Positions 31,393-33,639 of a DNA stretch of 33,639 nucleotides are shown here, piece after piece. The stretch's first letter is position 1. Each line of letters begins with the position of its first letter. The position numbers and the translations under genes were made by a program. Where the stretch lies: positions 1-33,639 of the forward strand of contig CAZWTY010000040.1 of NCBI GenBank assembly GCA_964637565.1. Direction: 5' to 3'. The notes below the pieces were generated by a model, which saw only the letters and a list, made by a program, of their open reading frames with translations, was not told the origin of the DNA and did no database searches. The DNA is from DYJE01 sp964637565. Lineage in GTDB: Bacteria > Desulfobacterota > Desulfobacteria > Desulfobacterales > Desulfolunaceae.

Positions 31393-33501
31393 ATGGCAGA
31401 CAGTCTGTACATCACGGGTAACGAGGCCAAAAGCGGGAAGTCGGCGATTCTCCTGGGCGTCATGGAAATGCTCCACCGCAAAATCAGCCGGGTCGGTTTT
31501 TTCAGGCCCATCATCGCGGATTCCAAAGAACCGGACAACAACATCCACCTGATCGCCACCTATTTCAACCTCCCCTACCCCTATGAAAAGATGTACGGTT
31601 TCACCGCCAGTGAAGCCACGAAACTGGCGGCCCAGGGCAAACCCATGGACGTCATCGAAGGCATCATCAAGAAATACAACGAACTCAAGGAGATGTGCGA
31701 CTTCGTCCTCTGCGACGGCACGAATTACGGAGCGTCCACCGCGGCTTATGAATTCGACATCAACGTGGATATCAGCAAGAACCTTTCCTGCCCGGTTCTC
31801 CTGGTGGTAAGCGGGGCTGGCAAAAGCGTGGAATCGACCCTGGGTTCCGTGGAAGTGGCCCTCGAAGCCCTGAACGACAAGAAGTGCCATATGCTGGGCA
31901 TTCTCGTGAACAGGATCCAGCACGAGCACGCCGAAACCATCATGAAACGGCTCCGTTCCAACCCCGTGGCGAAAAACCAGCTTCTTTACACCATCCCCGA
32001 CGATCCTGCCATGAACCGGCCCACCCTGAAGGAAGTGGCCCGGGCCATCAAGGCCGAAGTCCTCTGCGGTGAAATGGAGATGTCGAGACACGTTCACTCG
32101 TTCAGGATAGGTGCCATGCAGATCCAGAACCTCCTGGCCTGCCTTGAACGAGGCTCCCTGATCATCACCACGGGTGACCGGGCCGATGTAATCGTCACCT
32201 GCATCGCCGTGGCGTCTTCGGCTTTCAGGCGAAGCATCTCCGGCATCGTTCTCAGCGGAGGCTACAAACCGGACAGGGACATCATGAACCTGATTCTCAC
32301 CTCCCCCCGGATGGTGCCGGTGCTATTGGTCAACGAGGACACATTCCAGGTGGCTACCCGGATCAGCCGGATCCACACGAAGATCTCACCCACGGACCAC
32401 CGCAAGATCACCGAACTTCTCGCCCTTTTCGAAAAGTATGTGGACACGGAAAAGCTGGAAACCACCCTGGTCACCACACCCAAAACCATCGTCACACCAA
32501 AGATGTTCGAGTTCAACCTGATCAGCCGGGCCAAAAAGAACAAACAGTGTGTGGTTTTGCCCGAAGGGGATGAAGAGAGGATCTTACGGGCCGTGGAAGT
32601 CCTGTCAGACCGGGATGTGGCCGACCTGGTGATTCTGGGGGACATCCAGGTGATCCGGGATCGGATAGACCTTCTGGGCCTCCGCATGGGGAAAACCCGG
32701 ATCATCGACCCCGGAGAAAGCGAGATGTTCGAGGATTACGTCAATACCTTCTACGAAATGCGGAAACACAAGGGGCTCACCATTGAGAACGCCCGTGACA
32801 TGATGAGAAACAGGAATTTCTTCGCCACCATGATGGTGTACAAAGGCCATGCCGACGCCATGGTGTCGGGAGCCGTCCACAGCACGGCGGAAACCATCCG
32901 TCCTGCCCTCCAGATCATCCGGACCAAACCGGGTTTTTCCATCGTGTCCAGCGTGTTTCTCATGTGCCTGGAAGACAGGGTCCTGGTCTACGGAGACTGT
33001 GCCGTGAACCCCGATCCCAACGCGGAAGAACTGGCTGAAATCGCACTGAGCTCGGCCCAGACCGCGAAAACTTTCGGCATTGAACCCATTGTGGCCATGT
33101 TGTCCTACTCCACGGGAAGTTCCGGCACAGGTGTCGACGTGGACAAGGTCCGGGAAGCCACCCGCATCGCCAGGGAAAAAGCGGCGACCCTGATGCCCGG
33201 CCTGAAAATCGAAGGCCCCATCCAGTACGACGCGGCGGTGGACATGGCCGTGGCACGGACCAAGCTGCCGGACAGCGAAGTAGCCGGCAAAGCGACAGTG
33301 TTCATCTTCCCCGACCTCAACACGGGCAACAACACCTACAAGGCGGTCCAGCGTTCCGCCGATGCCGTGGCCATCGGTCCCGTGCTCCAGGGCCTGAAGT
33401 TCCCGGTGAACGACCTGAGCCGTGGCTGCACCGTGCCCGACATCGTGAACACCGTGGCCATGACCGCGATCCAGGCCCAATTCGAAAAAGGTTTGTGCTG
33501 A
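31393..33501 (+). CDS. pta: Phosphate acetyltransferase, long form
   Basis: Converts acetyl-CoA + phosphate to acetyl-phosphate + CoA, or the reverse for acetate assimilation. The 702 residues have the three-part layout of long Pta enzymes. The N-terminal BioD-like P-loop domain has Walker A GNEAKSGKS (9-17). A central DRTGG-type regulatory domain follows (about 220-335, with SLIITTGDRADVIV). The C-terminal PTA/PTB catalytic domain (from about 375) includes VVLPEGDEERILRA, AMLSYSTGSSGTGVDVDKV, GPIQYDAAVD and FIFPDLNTGNNTYKAVQRS. The ATG at 31393 has AAGGAG six bases upstream; an ATG at 31378 lies before that site. Acetate kinase usually follows pta, but the 138 bases left in the window hold no recognisable start of it. 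Confidence 0.95.
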   Translation: MADSLYITGNEAKSGKSAILLGVMEMLHRKISRVGFFRPIIADSKEPDNNIHLIATYFNLPYPYEKMYGFTASEATKLAAQGKPMDVIEGIIKKYNELKEMCDFVLCDGTNYGASTAAYEFDINVDISKNLSCPVLLVVSGAGKSVESTLGSVEVALEALNDKKCHMLGILVNRIQHEHAETIMKRLRSNPVAKNQLLYTIPDDPAMNRPTLKEVARAIKAEVLCGEMEMSRHVHSFRIGAMQIQNLLACLERGSLIITTGDRADVIVTCIAVASSAFRRSISGIVLSGGYKPDRDIMNLILTSPRMVPVLLVNEDTFQVATRISRIHTKISPTDHRKITELLALFEKYVDTEKLETTLVTTPKTIVTPKMFEFNLISRAKKNKQCVVLPEGDEERILRAVEVLSDRDVADLVILGDIQVIRDRIDLLGLRMGKTRIIDPGESEMFEDYVNTFYEMRKHKGLTIENARDMMRNRNFFATMMVYKGHADAMVSGAVHSTAETIRPALQIIRTKPGFSIVSSVFLMCLEDRVLVYGDCAVNPDPNAEELAEIALSSAQTAKTFGIEPIVAMLSYSTGSSGTGVDVDKVREATRIAREKAATLMPGLKIEGPIQYDAAVDMAVARTKLPDSEVAGKATVFIFPDLNTGNNTYKAVQRSADAVAIGPVLQGLKFPVNDLSRGCTVPDIVNTVAMTAIQAQFEKGLC

Positions 33502-33639
33502 ATCACTGGCTGATTCAAATGAACCGTAACAGAAGATGAACGTTCGACAACGAATGAGGATAACATCATTTTTATTTTTATATGAAGTCAGCAATTCCCG
33601 GTGAACACTGTTTATGGGTCAAAGAAAAAGAGTTGTATG

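Noticed and set aside
33502..33639. Start of an acetate kinase gene after pta
   Set aside because: The final bases contain ATG codons (33612 and 33637) but no ribosome binding site and too little sequence to match any family.

Overview
The window is about 33.6 kb of moderately GC-rich bacterial chromosome, interrupted by one AT-rich gap near 29.5-29.8 kb. Gene content points to a Gram-negative anaerobe of the Desulfobacterota, probably a Desulfobacterales-type sulfate reducer. The indicators are a DUF6178 protein, a phasin/PHA synthase set, GTP-type PEP carboxykinase, long-form Pta, and unfused RlmK and RlmL. This placement is inference from protein families; no rRNA or tRNA gene was recognised.

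Layout. 1-1.8 kb: the 5' end of secA and argC, both on the minus strand. 2.1-7.9 kb: a polyhydroxyalkanoate (PHA) neighbourhood. A phasin gene has a near-consensus promoter, a strong hairpin follows it, and then comes a coiled-coil PhaE-like gene. Two convergent, tail-overlapping YkgJ-type Cys-cluster genes and a PilZ/zinc-ribbon gene follow, and then a PhaC-like synthase on the opposite strand with its own promoter. 8.0-14.1 kb: rlmK (minus) and rlmL (plus), the two halves of the enterobacterial RlmKL fusion, flank a large exported LVIVD-repeat protein and a DUF2804 protein. 14.1-20.4 kb: a minus-strand run of SAM methyltransferase, exported C39-like cysteine-peptidase-fold protein, universal stress protein, GAF protein, DUF6178 protein and AmpG-like transporter. 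20.5-23.2 kb: rdgB then pckG with a clear terminator. 23.7-26.8 kb: a Cys-rich mini-protein divergent from polA. 26.8-29.3 kb: a minus-strand cluster of a J-domain protein, a 15-repeat exported MORN protein and a small helical protein. 29.3-30.5 kb: a long gap without a convincing gene, holding an AT-rich block, a three-way-junction inverted-repeat element and a possible degenerate c-di-GMP-I-like aptamer. 30.5-33.5 kb: an NlpC/P60 lipoprotein and pta.

Themes. Carbon storage and central acetyl/C3-C4 metabolism (PHA, Pta, PckG) share the window with cell-envelope functions (AmpG, NlpC/P60, LVIVD, MORN, C39-like). Three features hint at cyclic-di-GMP: a PilZ domain with intact RxxxR and NxSxxG motifs, a J-domain protein whose C-terminal half carries tandem MshEN-like motifs with the expected 5-residue spacer, and the GEMM-like leader. 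The most interesting unexplained items are the J-domain/MshEN protein and the structured 29.8-30.48 kb leader. No CRISPR array, prophage or intact insertion sequence was seen.
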